Counted from the first letter of the stretch, positions 16,201 through 26,334 are shown. The stretch is DNA of 64,000 nucleotides from Paenibacillus sp. FSL R5-0341 (GCF_037975235.1 NZ_CP150241.1:558001-622000); one strand, 5' to 3'. Made by a program: numbers and translations. Notes: generated by a model from the letters alone, not told the origin.

Positions 16201-17616
16201 ATGCAATTTTCAAAAATGTTCGTATTGAATATGGGGATGCTTATAACGATTGCCTATCTTGCTAGTGTGTTCTATAAATATATCGTAATACGTATCTCTT
16301 CTCGAATGAAGCAGATCAGCTCCGTGCTTGTCCTTATTTTTGCAGGTTGGATCAGCACGGTTTTTGGCCTTCAACTTACCGATGAAGTGATCTTTGATCT
16401 TCGTTATGTCCCTTTAATTGTTGCCGTTTTAACGTATAGACAACCCTATAGCGTAATTATCGTAGGTGTCGGGATTGGACTGTCGAGGCTGACTTTTGGC
16501 ATCACGGACGCTACTGTAGCAGCGGTAATTAATATGTCTCTTCTTGGACTGATATGTGCGGGTTTAAATATATGGATGAGACGCAGCAACTTTAGACTAA
16601 TCAGTAAAGGCGTATTAGTGATACTCATCGTCAACGTATTTAATAGTATAGGCATAGCTATTTTTGGGGTAATCCCGGCTACATATTTTTTCTCGCATAT
16701 TATGCCGTATACGCTTCCTACAGGTATTGCGCTCAGTTTGATGTTTGCATTCATTTTACGTGATTTTCAGAATGAACAGAATCGCATTTTGCTTATCCAG
16801 AGTACAAACAGGCTATTGTCTGTGCAAAAAGAAGAGTTACAGAAAGCCCAGATTGTGCTGGAGGATCGAGCAAAACAATTGATGATTGCCTCCCAATACA
16901 AATCGGAATTCCTGGCGAATATGTCACATGAGCTGCGTACACCACTGAACAGTGTCATTAACTTCGCCCAGATGATCAGTGAGAACGCTGATACGATGGA
17001 TCAGGAGGAGATTGTACGTTTTTCCACCATGATTGATCACTCTGGCCAGGAACTGCTCACGCTCATTAACGATATTCTGGATCTGTCCAAAGTGGAAGCG
17101 GGACGGCTGGATATTGTACTGGAGGATATCAGTGTCGCACAACTTACAGAAGATGCCATGAGTCACTTTCAGCTGGTTGCCGAGAAAAAAGGTATTGAGT
17201 TGCAAATGGATAAAAAGCCAGGACTGCCCGAGACACTCTGGTCTGATCCTCAGCGGGTTCAACAGATTTTGCGGAATCTGATGTCGAATGCCATCAAGTT
17301 CACTCACCGGGGGAAGGTCACGCTGACCGTAAGCACCAAGCAGATTAAGAATGCAAGTATTCAGAATCGATGGCTCGTTTTCTCCGTTCAGGACACAGGC
17401 ATTGGTATTTCTGAGGACAAGCATCATTCCATATTTGAAGCATTTCAGCAAGCAGATGGATCGATTAGCCGCAAGTTTGGCGGGACTGGACTCGGTCTTT
17501 CGATCAGTCGGGATCTGGCCAGATTACTGGGAGGATCGATTGAACTTGAGAGCGTTGAAGGGAAGGGCAGCACCTTCCATCTCTATCTTCCGTTGAACCG
17601 TGAAAAAATGAGTTGA
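16201..17616 (+). CDS. Sensor histidine kinase with multi-helix membrane input domain
   Basis: 471 residues. Residues 1-190 form about six membrane helices resembling 5TM-type (LytS-like) sensor domains. A short coiled coil (190-220) leads to the HisKA dimerisation domain with phospho-acceptor His in FLANMSHELRTPLNS, then the HATPase domain with N-box LMSNAIKFTH, G1 VQDTGIGIS and G2 FGGTGLGLSIS. No response regulator is adjacent. AGGAG lies seven bases before the ATG. Ligand unknown. Confidence 0.9.
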   Translation: MQFSKMFVLNMGMLITIAYLASVFYKYIVIRISSRMKQISSVLVLIFAGWISTVFGLQLTDEVIFDLRYVPLIVAVLTYRQPYSVIIVGVGIGLSRLTFGITDATVAAVINMSLLGLICAGLNIWMRRSNFRLISKGVLVILIVNVFNSIGIAIFGVIPATYFFSHIMPYTLPTGIALSLMFAFILRDFQNEQNRILLIQSTNRLLSVQKEELQKAQIVLEDRAKQLMIASQYKSEFLANMSHELRTPLNSVINFAQMISENADTMDQEEIVRFSTMIDHSGQELLTLINDILDLSKVEAGRLDIVLEDISVAQLTEDAMSHFQLVAEKKGIELQMDKKPGLPETLWSDPQRVQQILRNLMSNAIKFTHRGKVTLTVSTKQIKNASIQNRWLVFSVQDTGIGISEDKHHSIFEAFQQADGSISRKFGGTGLGLSISRDLARLLGGSIELESVEGKGSTFHLYLPLNREKMS

Positions 17617-17640
17617 CAACCTTCGCGCCGTGAGTAGAAT
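17613..17640 (+). promoter_or_regulatory. Sigma-A promoter for the MFS gene
   Basis: TTGACA, 16-base spacer, TAGAAT, overlapping the stop of the histidine kinase gene. Confidence 0.6.
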
Positions 17641-17698
17641 TTGGGGTGACAACTAGCATCGACCGGCGTTCGAGACCCGGTCTAAGGAGTGTATCCCC

Positions 17699-18982
17699 AT
17701 ACAGAAGACGGTCAACGTTAACCCTCCCCCGTTAGCAAGCAAACCACGGCGCAAGGGTTCGACACAACGCACGAATTTATCGATTGCAACATGGGAGGGT
17801 GTACCGGCAATTATTTTACAGACATTGCTGGGAGGCCCGTTTTTAACCGGGTTTCTGCTGTACCTTGGGGCCGGGTCGAGACATATCGGCTTTGTGCTCG
17901 CGATTACCACGTTCGTGAACATTGCCCAGATCGGAGCAGCTTACTGGATGCAGCATATTCGCAGCCGAAAACGCATGCTGCTGCTATTTGTGGGCACACA
18001 TCGTATCTTATGGAGTGCGACGGGACTGATCCCGTTTATATTTCCCAAAGAGTGGTGGGTAAGCGTATATATTGGTGTGTATACGGTTGCTTTTATATCA
18101 AATACCATCGGCGGCATGATCTGGACTTCACTGATTGGCGATATCGTACCTGCCAAGGTGAGAGGGCGTTATTTTGGAATTCGAAATACGATTCTGAATG
18201 CACTTGGAAGCGTATGCTTATTCGCAGGCGGCATTGTTTTGGATCGTTATCCCGGAGAAATGGGCTTTTTGATCCTATTTATTCCGGTTTGGATCTGTGC
18301 AATCGCGAATACAGTCATCTATTTCTTCTATCCGGACGTGCCTTTTGAACGTTCTACCGAAAAGGTTTTCTGGCGGATGTTTATCAAGCCGTTCCAAGAT
18401 CGTTCTTTTCTTAAAGCAACGCTGTTCCTGGCTGTCTGGTTATTGATTCAGACCTTGATTGTTCCGCTTTATTCCTATGTGATGTTGGATCTATTGAATA
18501 TTAATTATCAGACCGTGTCCCTGATCACGGTAGTCCAGACGCTGGTTATGATGGCCGGTTTCTATGTCTGGGGCAATCTGAATGCCAGATTCAGCAACAA
18601 AACTCTTTTATTTTGGACATTGCCTGTCATTGCACTCTCCTGTCTGTCGTGGGGGTTAATGTCGTTCATGCCTGTATTGGTCGCGCTCTTTCTATCTCAT
18701 ATCTTCCTTGGGATCGGTGTAGGTGGATTCAATCAGCTGGCATTTAACTTTACGATCGGAGATACACCGAAAAGCGAAAGACCCATGTTTGTCGCCGTGT
18801 ATTCGGCTCTGACGGGAGTGACTTCGTTTCTTGGGCCGCTGATGGGCGGCTGGCTGTATGAAAAGATGGAAACCTGGTCCGATGCACTGGCCTGGATCTC
18901 TGCCTACGGATTTCAGGTGGGGGTTGGTCTAGTGATGCTGGTTCTTACATTTACCCTTGGACGTCGTGTACTGTTAAAATAG
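17699..18982 (+). CDS. MFS transporter, start codon uncertain (ATA proposed)
   Basis: Major facilitator protein with about 12 hydrophobic helices and the motif QIGAAYWMQHIRSRKRMLLL typical of the loop between helices 2 and 3; substrate unknown. The frame is open from a TAG at 17654 but contains no ATG, GTG or TTG until a TTG at 17825, which would cut into helix 1. AAGGAG at 17684 sits nine bases before an ATA at 17699, giving QKTVNVNPP... and a complete first helix, so a non-canonical start is proposed. If wrong, the 17825 TTG (385 residues) is the fallback. Confidence 0.75.
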   Translation: MQKTVNVNPPPLASKPRRKGSTQRTNLSIATWEGVPAIILQTLLGGPFLTGFLLYLGAGSRHIGFVLAITTFVNIAQIGAAYWMQHIRSRKRMLLLFVGTHRILWSATGLIPFIFPKEWWVSVYIGVYTVAFISNTIGGMIWTSLIGDIVPAKVRGRYFGIRNTILNALGSVCLFAGGIVLDRYPGEMGFLILFIPVWICAIANTVIYFFYPDVPFERSTEKVFWRMFIKPFQDRSFLKATLFLAVWLLIQTLIVPLYSYVMLDLLNINYQTVSLITVVQTLVMMAGFYVWGNLNARFSNKTLLFWTLPVIALSCLSWGLMSFMPVLVALFLSHIFLGIGVGGFNQLAFNFTIGDTPKSERPMFVAVYSALTGVTSFLGPLMGGWLYEKMETWSDALAWISAYGFQVGVGLVMLVLTFTLGRRVLLK

Positions 18983-19095
18983 ATATTGAATATTTACACT
19001 GGCACTTCGATGACAGAACAACCTTGTAAATGTTTAGATTGATCATATGTATCTGGTATGACTTCAAAAAAAGGTAGCGAAGTGGAGGGATGTAT

Positions 19096-19776
19096 TTGAA
19101 TCGTCTCGAACGGAAAGCCATGGTGATTGGAGCCACTGGGCTTGTAGGCGAATTACTGGTTCATCATCTGCTGGAGCACTCGGCATACAGCCTGATTCGT
19201 GTTCTGGTTAGACGTCCGCTTGAGCTGCAGCATCCTAAACTGGAACAGCATGTGGTGGACTGGGAACAGCTGGAGAGCCAAGGCCACTTATTCGATGGAA
19301 TCGATGACCTGTACTGTTGTTTGGGTACAACGATCAAAAAAGCAGGCAGTCAGGAGAATTTCCGTCAGGTGGATTACCATTACCCGGTTCGTGCAGCTAC
19401 GATTGCGAAGCAGCACGGAGTATTACAGATGCTTGTAATCTCCTCCATGGGAGCGAGCGCAGGTTCCCGTGTCTTTTACAGTCGGACCAAGGGGGAAATG
19501 GAGGATGCATTGTCCGATATCGGTTTTCAGTCATTGCATATCTTCCGCCCGTCCTTAATCCTGGGAGATCGAAACGAGAAGCGGTTCGGTGAACAGATGG
19601 CTGCTCATGCGATGAAGCTTCTGGATCGCTGGATGAAAGGCAGAGTGGACAAATACCGGGCGGTCCATGCTGCGACCATTGCACAGGCCATGACGAATAT
19701 TGCGCTGGTGCAAACCAAGGGAAACCATGTGTATCCGAATGATGTCATTCATGTCCTTGGTGTAGACGGAGGTTAA
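19096..19776 (+). CDS. NAD(P)-binding oxidoreductase, atypical short-chain type
   Basis: About 226 residues with an N-terminal Rossmann motif VIGATGLVGELLV, a middle CCLGTTIKKAG segment, ISSMGAS and YSRTKGEME (YxxxK catalytic pair). This resembles the HTATIP2/YraR-like NAD(P)H-binding group. The ATG at 19090 is too close to GGAGGG; the TTG at 19096 is better spaced. It lacks an N-terminal signal. The reaction is unknown. Confidence 0.75.
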   Translation: MNRLERKAMVIGATGLVGELLVHHLLEHSAYSLIRVLVRRPLELQHPKLEQHVVDWEQLESQGHLFDGIDDLYCCLGTTIKKAGSQENFRQVDYHYPVRAATIAKQHGVLQMLVISSMGASAGSRVFYSRTKGEMEDALSDIGFQSLHIFRPSLILGDRNEKRFGEQMAAHAMKLLDRWMKGRVDKYRAVHAATIAQAMTNIALVQTKGNHVYPNDVIHVLGVDGG

Positions 19777-19924
19777 TAAACCTTTAAGCTAGCTGTTTGC
19801 TTCATGTGGCTAGGGAGGGGCGTTTCTCGCTTGAGGTAGATCGTGGTATAATAGGCAACAAAAATGAGTTCGAACCCTGACTCCTTGTGGCAGCAGGATA
19901 ACGAACATGAAGGAGAACTCGTCC

Positions 19925-20299
19925 ATGAAAAAACCAATCTCTACCGATCAGGCGCCAGGCGCCATTGGTCCATACAGTCAAGCCGTTGATGCAGGCGATT
20001 TCATCTACACTTCCGGACAACTTGGTCTGAATCCTCAAACGGGAGAGTTCGGCGCAGATGTACAGGAGCAGACACGTCTGTCTTTGAGCAATGTGAAGGC
20101 TATCCTTGAAGCAGCAGGTACAAGTATGGATAAAATCGTGAAAACAACGGTGTTCCTGAAAGACATGAACGACTTCGTTCCTGTGAATGAAGTGTATAGC
20201 ACGTTCTTCGAACAGCCTTATCCTGCACGCAGTGCAGTGGAAGTTGCTCGTTTGCCAAAAGATGCACTGGTGGAGATTGAAGTTATTGCCCTGAAATAG
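19925..20299 (+). CDS. ridA: RidA family reactive intermediate deaminase
   Basis: 124 residues, close to the RidA consensus: QAPGAIGPYSQAV, YTSGQLGLNP, KTTVFLKDMNDF, PARSAVEVARLPKDALVEIE. The Arg in PARSA is the residue that binds the substrate carboxylate in active RidA. It hydrolyses 2-aminoacrylate-type enamines, protecting PLP enzymes. AAGGAG lies nine bases before the chosen ATG; an earlier ATG at 19907 has none. Single-gene unit. Confidence 0.93.
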   Translation: MKKPISTDQAPGAIGPYSQAVDAGDFIYTSGQLGLNPQTGEFGADVQEQTRLSLSNVKAILEAAGTSMDKIVKTTVFLKDMNDFVPVNEVYSTFFEQPYPARSAVEVARLPKDALVEIEVIALK

Positions 20300-20327
20300 G
20301 ACAACCTAGACTCGCGCCGGTATACAT

Positions 20328-20368
20328 AAAAAGCCGATTTCAGGTCAAATGACCAGAATCGGCTTTTT
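20328..20368. terminator. Intrinsic terminator after ridA
   Basis: AAAAAGCCGATT...AATCGGCTTTTT with an inner AGGTC/GACC stem; usable from both sides and shared with the convergent TspO-like gene. Confidence 0.85.
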
Positions 20369-20411
20369 GCATTTTTACGTTATATTTAAGCGCTATATAG
20401 AAGGGGAAAAC

Positions 20412-21170
20412 TCAATCACGATCCTGATTACGGGCGAAGAACAGCCATACCGCGTAGATGGCCAGTAAGATCGCAATGATGATTGCCGTATAATATACGG
20501 AAGTGACATCCTTTTGTTTAAGTGCAATGGCAATATACGCCCATGTGAATACAAGAGGGTACACACTGTCCCGATAACGGAAGCTAACGAGAACAGCTAG
20601 CACCATACCGACAATCAGCATGATGATCGTCCAGGTCGGTTCGCTGATACCAAAACCATCCCAGCCTATTTTATATAACAGCACCGCTGCATTTACAATG
20701 GTTGCCACGCTAATCCATCCCAGATAGATGCTGAATGGCAGCTTTACAAGCCAGATCTCAGCCGTGGTCGGAACAGTAATGGTACGTGTTTTTACATACA
20801 GCACGATCAGAGACAATAGAAGCAGTACAATGATCAGTAAAGCGAGACCGGTCTGCAAGTTTTGAAAAGCAAAAATCCATGCTACATTGAAGGCACAGCT
20901 TGCCAGAAACCAACACCCGAGACGGGTAATCGAATCCCTTTTCCAGGAAGCGGGCACGAACTGATAGATCACAAACCCTGCCAGCAGCAGGTAGATCAGA
21001 CCCCATATAGAGAAGGCATAGCCTGAAGGTGTGAGCAGCACAGGGTACATATCCGATACTTCTTTGTTGGTCTTGCCTCCGATTGGCAGAGCGTTGGAAA
21101 GGTAGTTCACGATAATTACAGCGATAAAACCAATGGCGTTTAACCACTTGTACGGATTGTTACGTGACAT
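20412..21170 (-). CDS. Tryptophan-rich TspO/MBR-related membrane protein
   Basis: 252 residues with about eight membrane helices. Contains PSGYAFSIWGLIYLLL and many tryptophans near helix ends, typical of the long TspO/MBR-like group of Gram-positives. TspO relatives bind porphyrins and related ligands, but the function of the long form is unknown. AAGGAGG lies seven bases before the chosen ATG; the upstream ATG at 21263 has no ribosome site and gives a non-homologous extension. Confidence 0.75.
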   Translation of the reverse strand: MSRNNPYKWLNAIGFIAVIIVNYLSNALPIGGKTNKEVSDMYPVLLTPSGYAFSIWGLIYLLLAGFVIYQFVPASWKRDSITRLGCWFLASCAFNVAWIFAFQNLQTGLALLIIVLLLLSLIVLYVKTRTITVPTTAEIWLVKLPFSIYLGWISVATIVNAAVLLYKIGWDGFGISEPTWTIIMLIVGMVLAVLVSFRYRDSVYPLVFTWAYIAIALKQKDVTSVYYTAIIIAILLAIYAVWLFFARNQDRD

Positions 21171-21403
21171 TGAGTTTCCTCCTTGGTTTAACGAAATGAA
21201 TGAACCACGGGTCAGTCTACAATGAATATACCCAGTTCTCGCACATTCTAATAACAACCGCAAAAAAATTCACAAGATGACCTTTCAAATTCTACTGCTT
21301 TGCCGCTACGTTGGAATGGTACTCTGTCCCAATGTACGCGAAGCGAAGCAGGAATATGTCCACACCATATTATGTCCCACATGTCCAACGGAGGAGGAGA
21401 AGA

Positions 21404-22369
21404 ATGCTTTCGAGAGAAACGATGGAGAAACAGCAGACTTGGTTCTATGTAGTTGCACTGTTCGTAGGAGCAGCGATAGGGCTGAGTAATCCAGCATGGG
21501 GGAATATTTTGGGCTACACCGTGTCTCCGATACTTGCCATTCTGTTATATAGCATGTTCGTACAGATTCCCTTTCTACAGTTAAAAGAATCCTGGTCCAA
21601 CCTGCGATTTATGGGCGCGTTACTAGTGGCTAATTTTATCGTTGTACCTGTAGTCGTATGGTTGCTCACACTTGTCTTTCCGCAATCACCAGGCGTTCTG
21701 ATCGGAGTTTATCTGGTACTGCTAACACCCTGTATTGATTACGTCATTGTGTTCACACAGCTCGGCAGGGGCGATGAGAAACTGATGCTCGCCGCAACAC
21801 CTCTCCTGTTTGTGATACAAATGATCCTGTTGCCGTTTTATTTATGGCTATTAATGGGTACCGAGGTAGCGCAGATCATGCAGGTAGGTCCGTTTGTGGA
21901 GGCTTTTCTGTTCCTGATCGTTATTCCACTGTTGCTCGCTGTCGTTACACAAGTCTTCTCAAGAGGTAAAGTGAGCGGGGAGCGTGTCATGAAAGCCACG
22001 GCATGGCTCCCGGTTCCGATGATGGCACTCGCGCTGATCGTGGTTGTCGCCTCCCAGATTGGCAAAGTCTACAATGATATGGCGATCATCGTGAACGTGA
22101 TCCCGATCTACGTTGCTTTTATGATCATTATGCCTTGGATATCACGAATCATTGCTAAGCAGTTTCGATTAAATACAGGCGCAGGGCGTGCGTTAATTTT
22201 CAGTTCAGCCACACGGAACTCGCTGGTTGTTCTGCCGCTAGCGCTGGCACTCCCTCCAGAATGGGCAACCATAGCTGCGGCAGTCATCGTTACACAGACG
22301 ATAGTGGAGCTTGCAGGGGAGCTAATCTACATTCGACTTGTACCTGCGGTGATTTTGCGGAATCGGTGA
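21404..22369 (+). CDS. Bile acid:sodium symporter / ACR3-type transporter
   Basis: 321 residues, about ten membrane helices. Visible are TPCIDYVIVFTQLGRGD and ATRNSLVVLPLALALP, matching conserved blocks of the BASS/arsenite-efflux (ACR3) superfamily. ACR3 proteins export arsenite using a cysteine in the fourth helix; a Cys is present in LLTPCIDY. No arsR or arsC is adjacent, so arsenic export is only a possibility. GGAGGAGG before the ATG selects this start over the upstream ATG at 21311. Confidence 0.8.
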   Translation: MLSRETMEKQQTWFYVVALFVGAAIGLSNPAWGNILGYTVSPILAILLYSMFVQIPFLQLKESWSNLRFMGALLVANFIVVPVVVWLLTLVFPQSPGVLIGVYLVLLTPCIDYVIVFTQLGRGDEKLMLAATPLLFVIQMILLPFYLWLLMGTEVAQIMQVGPFVEAFLFLIVIPLLLAVVTQVFSRGKVSGERVMKATAWLPVPMMALALIVVVASQIGKVYNDMAIIVNVIPIYVAFMIIMPWISRIIAKQFRLNTGAGRALIFSSATRNSLVVLPLALALPPEWATIAAAVIVTQTIVELAGELIYIRLVPAVILRNR

Positions 22370-22441
22370 GCAGACTAGGACGTATGTATGTTATGATTTA
22401 ATATAATTAATAAAACCATTTTTGGTAAATAAAAGGAGGAG

Positions 22442-22636
22442 ATGAGTATCCCTACTTATCGGAAGATCATGTTCTACCTGGATATTATACTTGTACCGTT
22501 TATCGTTATCTTTTTTTCCATAGCAGCTCATACAACAGGAAATAAAATTTATTATCTCTACTTTGGTGTAGCTGTAGCCGCAATCTTTCGAAGCATATCC
22601 TATCTTAGAAAAGAAAGAGCCAACAAATCGTCATGA
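22442..22636 (+). CDS. Small two-helix membrane protein
   Basis: 64 residues with two predicted hydrophobic helices (IMFYLDIILVPFIVIFFSIA and IYYLYFGVAVAAIF) and a basic C-terminal tail. AAAGGAGG just precedes the ATG. No recognised family. It lies 72 bases after the transporter gene and may share its transcript. Confidence 0.55.
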   Translation: MSIPTYRKIMFYLDIILVPFIVIFFSIAAHTTGNKIYYLYFGVAVAAIFRSISYLRKERANKSS

Positions 22637-22660
22637 TATAGGCTATTTTCTATAAAAGTA

Positions 22661-22712
22661 AAATTAAAAAGAGTACTTCCGATGGGTTATGCCGGGAGTA
22701 CTCTTTTTAATT
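22661..22712. terminator. Bidirectional intrinsic terminator
   Basis: AATTAAAAAGAGTACT and its complement AGTACTCTTTTTAATT flank a 19-base loop; shared by the rightward small gene and the leftward yesN-like gene. Confidence 0.85.
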
Positions 22713-22727
22713 CTGATCAGGTACTCG

Positions 22728-24356
22728 TTACGTACCAGCCTCCAATAATGTTTTTCGATATTCCGCTGGCGTGATGCCCTCCATTTTTTTGAACACTTTG
22801 CTGAAATACTTTTCGTCCTGAAACCCAACCATCTCCGAGATTTTAGCGACTCGCAGGGAAGGATTTTGCAGTAACAGCTTAGCGTTGTTGATCCGCAGTT
22901 TGCCCAGATATTCCGACCAGTTCAGACCAAATTGCTGTTTGAATTTGCGTGAGATATACTCCCGGCTCAAGTAGAAACGCGCGGCAATCTGCTGTAAGGA
23001 CAGGTCCTCCTGATAATGGGCGTCCATATAACGTGCAATCTCATTCATGGGATCAGGATTGGCGGGGTGATGGGCAGTGAGCACCTTTCCGGCTGCAAGC
23101 AGCCGTTGTTCTAACAATGAACGAAGCAGCGGGAAAGATATCAGTCCTTCAGCGTCAAAAGGTAACTCGGCAAAGGGAATAGACTGCTCCTCCGTCACTT
23201 CCTCCTCTTTGGATGGCAAACCTGCCATATCATCAAGCCAGCAGCTCAGCATCCATTCGAGCTCATCGATCCATTGCTGGATCTGCTCGGCACTGACAAC
23301 CTCAAGGTCAGTAATCGGGTCAAGCCATTCCGCGACCGCAGCAGATACACTGGAAGCCCGGCAGCTCATGGCTGCCATACGCAGGGGTTCTTCATGGGCG
23401 GTTAAACGCCTGATTTTATTCCCATTTGATGATTCCACTGAGGCATGGATTCGCTGTTTAATTTGCACAGCATTACGTCGCCACAACCTTGAACTTGCTT
23501 CCAGATAGGCCGCTGAGATTCCGCCAGGATAAGACTCACAGGTGGAGATGCCAAAATGAAGCCGGCGCTGAATCGTCTGCTCCAATCCCTGATTGACCTT
23601 GTCTAGAATATGTTCCAATGAAGTAGATGGGCCCCAATGCAGCAAAATAATTTCGTCCGGTTGATCCAACTGGCGGAACATTACACCTTCATCAGGTGTG
23701 GATAACATCTCTGCACAGATATTGAGTACCGAGAACACAAGCAGATCTGGTTGACTGCGGTATTTTGCCAGACAATCTGCATCCAGATGGGACAGGCTGG
23801 TGACAGCGACACGACAGACAGGGATTAGACTGGGGAGATTCAACTCATCCTGCAATCGCTGCATGTGTGATGGGTTGCTGCCTCTTCCGACGGCAAGTTC
23901 GGTGAGCAGACGATCCTGATAGTGGGGGCGCATTCGATTAACGACAATGGATTGTCGGGTGGATTGTATCCGAATGGCGTCTTCCTCTTCCCAAGCTGTA
24001 ACGGCCTTTAATAGAGAGCCGTTCAGCTCATCTGCTTCCACGGGTTTCAGCAGGTAGTCCATGCCACCATGCCTGATTGCATGCCTCACGAGTTCAAAAT
24101 CATCATACCCGCTAATAACCAGCACCTTGCTGTGTGGGGCATGAGCGGATATCCATTCAAGTAATGCCATACCGTCCTTGCCCGGCATACGCATGTCACT
24201 GAGAATGATTTGAGGCTGATGTGCCGTTATGGCGGCGATGGCTTCATCCCCGTCTGCTGCTTCAAGTAATGTATTAATTCCAAAATCTTCCCAATGACCA
24301 AGCAACCTTATGGCATCGCGGACATGTTTTTCATCATCTACAAGCAGTGCCTTCAT
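22728..24356 (-). CDS. YesN-type response regulator, AraC-family output
   Basis: About 542 residues. The N-terminal receiver domain has LLVDDEKHVRD and phospho-acceptor Asp in IILSDMRMPGKDG. A long middle region of unknown fold follows, then a C-terminal AraC helix-turn-helix pair (DLSLQQIAARFYLSREYISRKFKQQFG; RVAKISEMVGFQDEKYFSKVFKKMEGITPAEYR). It should activate the sugar ABC transporter nearby. The ATG at 24356 overlaps the end of the kinase gene, so the two are coupled. Confidence 0.92.
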   Translation of the reverse strand: MKALLVDDEKHVRDAIRLLGHWEDFGINTLLEAADGDEAIAAITAHQPQIILSDMRMPGKDGMALLEWISAHAPHSKVLVISGYDDFELVRHAIRHGGMDYLLKPVEADELNGSLLKAVTAWEEEDAIRIQSTRQSIVVNRMRPHYQDRLLTELAVGRGSNPSHMQRLQDELNLPSLIPVCRVAVTSLSHLDADCLAKYRSQPDLLVFSVLNICAEMLSTPDEGVMFRQLDQPDEIILLHWGPSTSLEHILDKVNQGLEQTIQRRLHFGISTCESYPGGISAAYLEASSRLWRRNAVQIKQRIHASVESSNGNKIRRLTAHEEPLRMAAMSCRASSVSAAVAEWLDPITDLEVVSAEQIQQWIDELEWMLSCWLDDMAGLPSKEEEVTEEQSIPFAELPFDAEGLISFPLLRSLLEQRLLAAGKVLTAHHPANPDPMNEIARYMDAHYQEDLSLQQIAARFYLSREYISRKFKQQFGLNWSEYLGKLRINNAKLLLQNPSLRVAKISEMVGFQDEKYFSKVFKKMEGITPAEYRKTLLEAGT

Positions 24357-24361
24357 GTTGT

Positions 24362-26191
24362 TCACTCTCCCGCGTATAGTTTAACCTTGATCTTCACACC
24401 ATTTGGTTCCCGATTGCTGATCTCAAGTGTGGCTGAGTGACCGGGATGTGAGTTCAATTGAAGTCTGCGTATCACATTTCGTAGTCCGATGGACTCGGAC
24501 TCGTCGGATTCCTGTGTGACTAACCCGGTTGCTGTGTGATTTTGGTGCAGCCATCCCCGGATCTCCAGTAATTTAGCTTCAGGTATGGAGGGTCCGTTAT
24601 TATTCAGTTCGATTTCAATCCAATGATCACCAATCCGGCGGCTGGATAGGGAGATGTGGCCTTTGCCTGGCTGAATATCTGCCCCATGTTTGAAATAGTT
24701 CTCAATTAAAGGTTGTAACGTCATTCTTGGCACTTCGACAGATAGGGTATCTTCGGCAAAATCTAAATCCACCTCAAGGCGGTCACCGAACCGCTCCTGT
24801 TGCAATTCCAGATATAATCGGGCATGCTCCGCCTCTTCGCGTAAAGTCACGCAGGTCTGATCCCGCATGCTGTAGCGCAGCATTTTGGACAGGGAAGAGA
24901 GTAGGGTATACGCCCGCTGTCCTTGCTGTTGAAGGGCAAGTGTACCGATGGATTGCAGTGTGTTATACAGAAAATGCGGATGAATTTGCGCTTGTAACGC
25001 TTTGAGCTGATTGGTCTTATTGGCGATCTCCAGTCGATATTCCCGCAAAATCAGGTTATTGACCGTATCCATCATATCTCGGAAATGACGAGCGAGCACC
25101 CCGAATTCGTCACGGCTGGATAGATGGATATCCACATGCAGACGCCCGGCTTGAATCTGGTTCATATACCGCATGAGTTGCTTGAGCGGACCGGTGATTC
25201 GGATGGAGATGAACAAGGTTGCAACAATGACCAATACAAGTGCCGTAATGGCAATCAGTGCGTTATTCCACGTAAGTGTGGTGGCTCTGGCATATAACGT
25301 CTCATTCGGGATCTGTTTAACGATGGTCCAGTCGGCGTACGTGCTACCAAGCTGCTGGTATACATACATGGAACGATCCTGTTCAAAATGTCCTGCGACA
25401 TTCTGGGCTGTACCAGCGCTAGATCGTGCAATATTCAGTTCGCTAGCCGTTTCATCTCGTAATGATTCCGTATGATTGACCTCAGAACGTCCCTGGTAAA
25501 TGATCTGATTCTGTCCATCCACAACATAGATCTGTTCCTTAGCCGGATCATACAACCTGCCGGTTATCGCTGCAATGGTATTCATATTCAGATCAATAGC
25601 GAGCACACCCAGACGCTCGGTGGACGGAATATCCTTGATCACTCGATGCAAGGTAATGACCGTTCTGGCAGGGTCATCTGGGGAGGCAGCCTTGAATCCG
25701 TACGTGTGACTCATATGGGCCGATTCCACCCAGATATCTGAGCTGCCACCGCCCATTTTTCCATGAAGTGAGTCGGAATAGGCCTGTTTGCGTTCTTCCC
25801 GCTTTGGAAAGGGGTTCGTAATTAAGGTGGATTGATCAGCAGCAAAAGAGTGCAAATAAAGCTGGAATACATCCGGCACAGCAGCGCGGATCGTCTGCAA
25901 AGTAGTGTACACTTCGGCCACCGCACGATAATCCCCAGGAATCTTCGCCAGGTTACGCAGAAAGTTCGGGTCATTATACACAGCGAGCGACGCTCTGGCC
26001 ACGTTATCCACATAGTTATTAAGATTCGTAGATGCTTGGTAGATCAGGCGTTTGTTCTCTTCAACAGCCTGTTCCCGCAGGGCCGTCTTAGTCTGGATAA
26101 ACGTCATGCTGATCGACGCGAGCAGCGGAAGTGTGGTAGCAATGAGCATAAAGGCAATCAATTTCGTGCGTATACTGTAATATTTCGACAT
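24362..26191 (-). CDS. YesM-type sensor histidine kinase
   Basis: 609 residues. N-terminal membrane helix, a large extracytoplasmic Cache-like sensor (about 35-290), a second helix (about 295-325), HAMP (ITGPLKQLMRYMNQIQAGRL), His_kinase domain with HPHFLYNTLQSIGTLAL (acceptor His) and HATPase with PLIENYFKHG. Partner of the YesN-like regulator that starts at its 3' end. The gene is divergent from the permease operon, a common layout for carbohydrate-responsive systems. AAGGGG lies seven bases before the ATG. Confidence 0.92.
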   Translation of the reverse strand: MSKYYSIRTKLIAFMLIATTLPLLASISMTFIQTKTALREQAVEENKRLIYQASTNLNNYVDNVARASLAVYNDPNFLRNLAKIPGDYRAVAEVYTTLQTIRAAVPDVFQLYLHSFAADQSTLITNPFPKREERKQAYSDSLHGKMGGGSSDIWVESAHMSHTYGFKAASPDDPARTVITLHRVIKDIPSTERLGVLAIDLNMNTIAAITGRLYDPAKEQIYVVDGQNQIIYQGRSEVNHTESLRDETASELNIARSSAGTAQNVAGHFEQDRSMYVYQQLGSTYADWTIVKQIPNETLYARATTLTWNNALIAITALVLVIVATLFISIRITGPLKQLMRYMNQIQAGRLHVDIHLSSRDEFGVLARHFRDMMDTVNNLILREYRLEIANKTNQLKALQAQIHPHFLYNTLQSIGTLALQQQGQRAYTLLSSLSKMLRYSMRDQTCVTLREEAEHARLYLELQQERFGDRLEVDLDFAEDTLSVEVPRMTLQPLIENYFKHGADIQPGKGHISLSSRRIGDHWIEIELNNNGPSIPEAKLLEIRGWLHQNHTATGLVTQESDESESIGLRNVIRRLQLNSHPGHSATLEISNREPNGVKIKVKLYAGE

Positions 26192-26334
26192 CGGAACACC
26201 CCTTCTGGTTGCAGGTTAAGAGAGGACAATATTTTACCCCCAACTGTTCACGAGGGTCGGTGTTTCCCTGCGCGATATTGGGGTTTAATAGAAAAAGAGA
26301 CCAATTTCATCCATCTATAGAAGGGGAGAACGAT

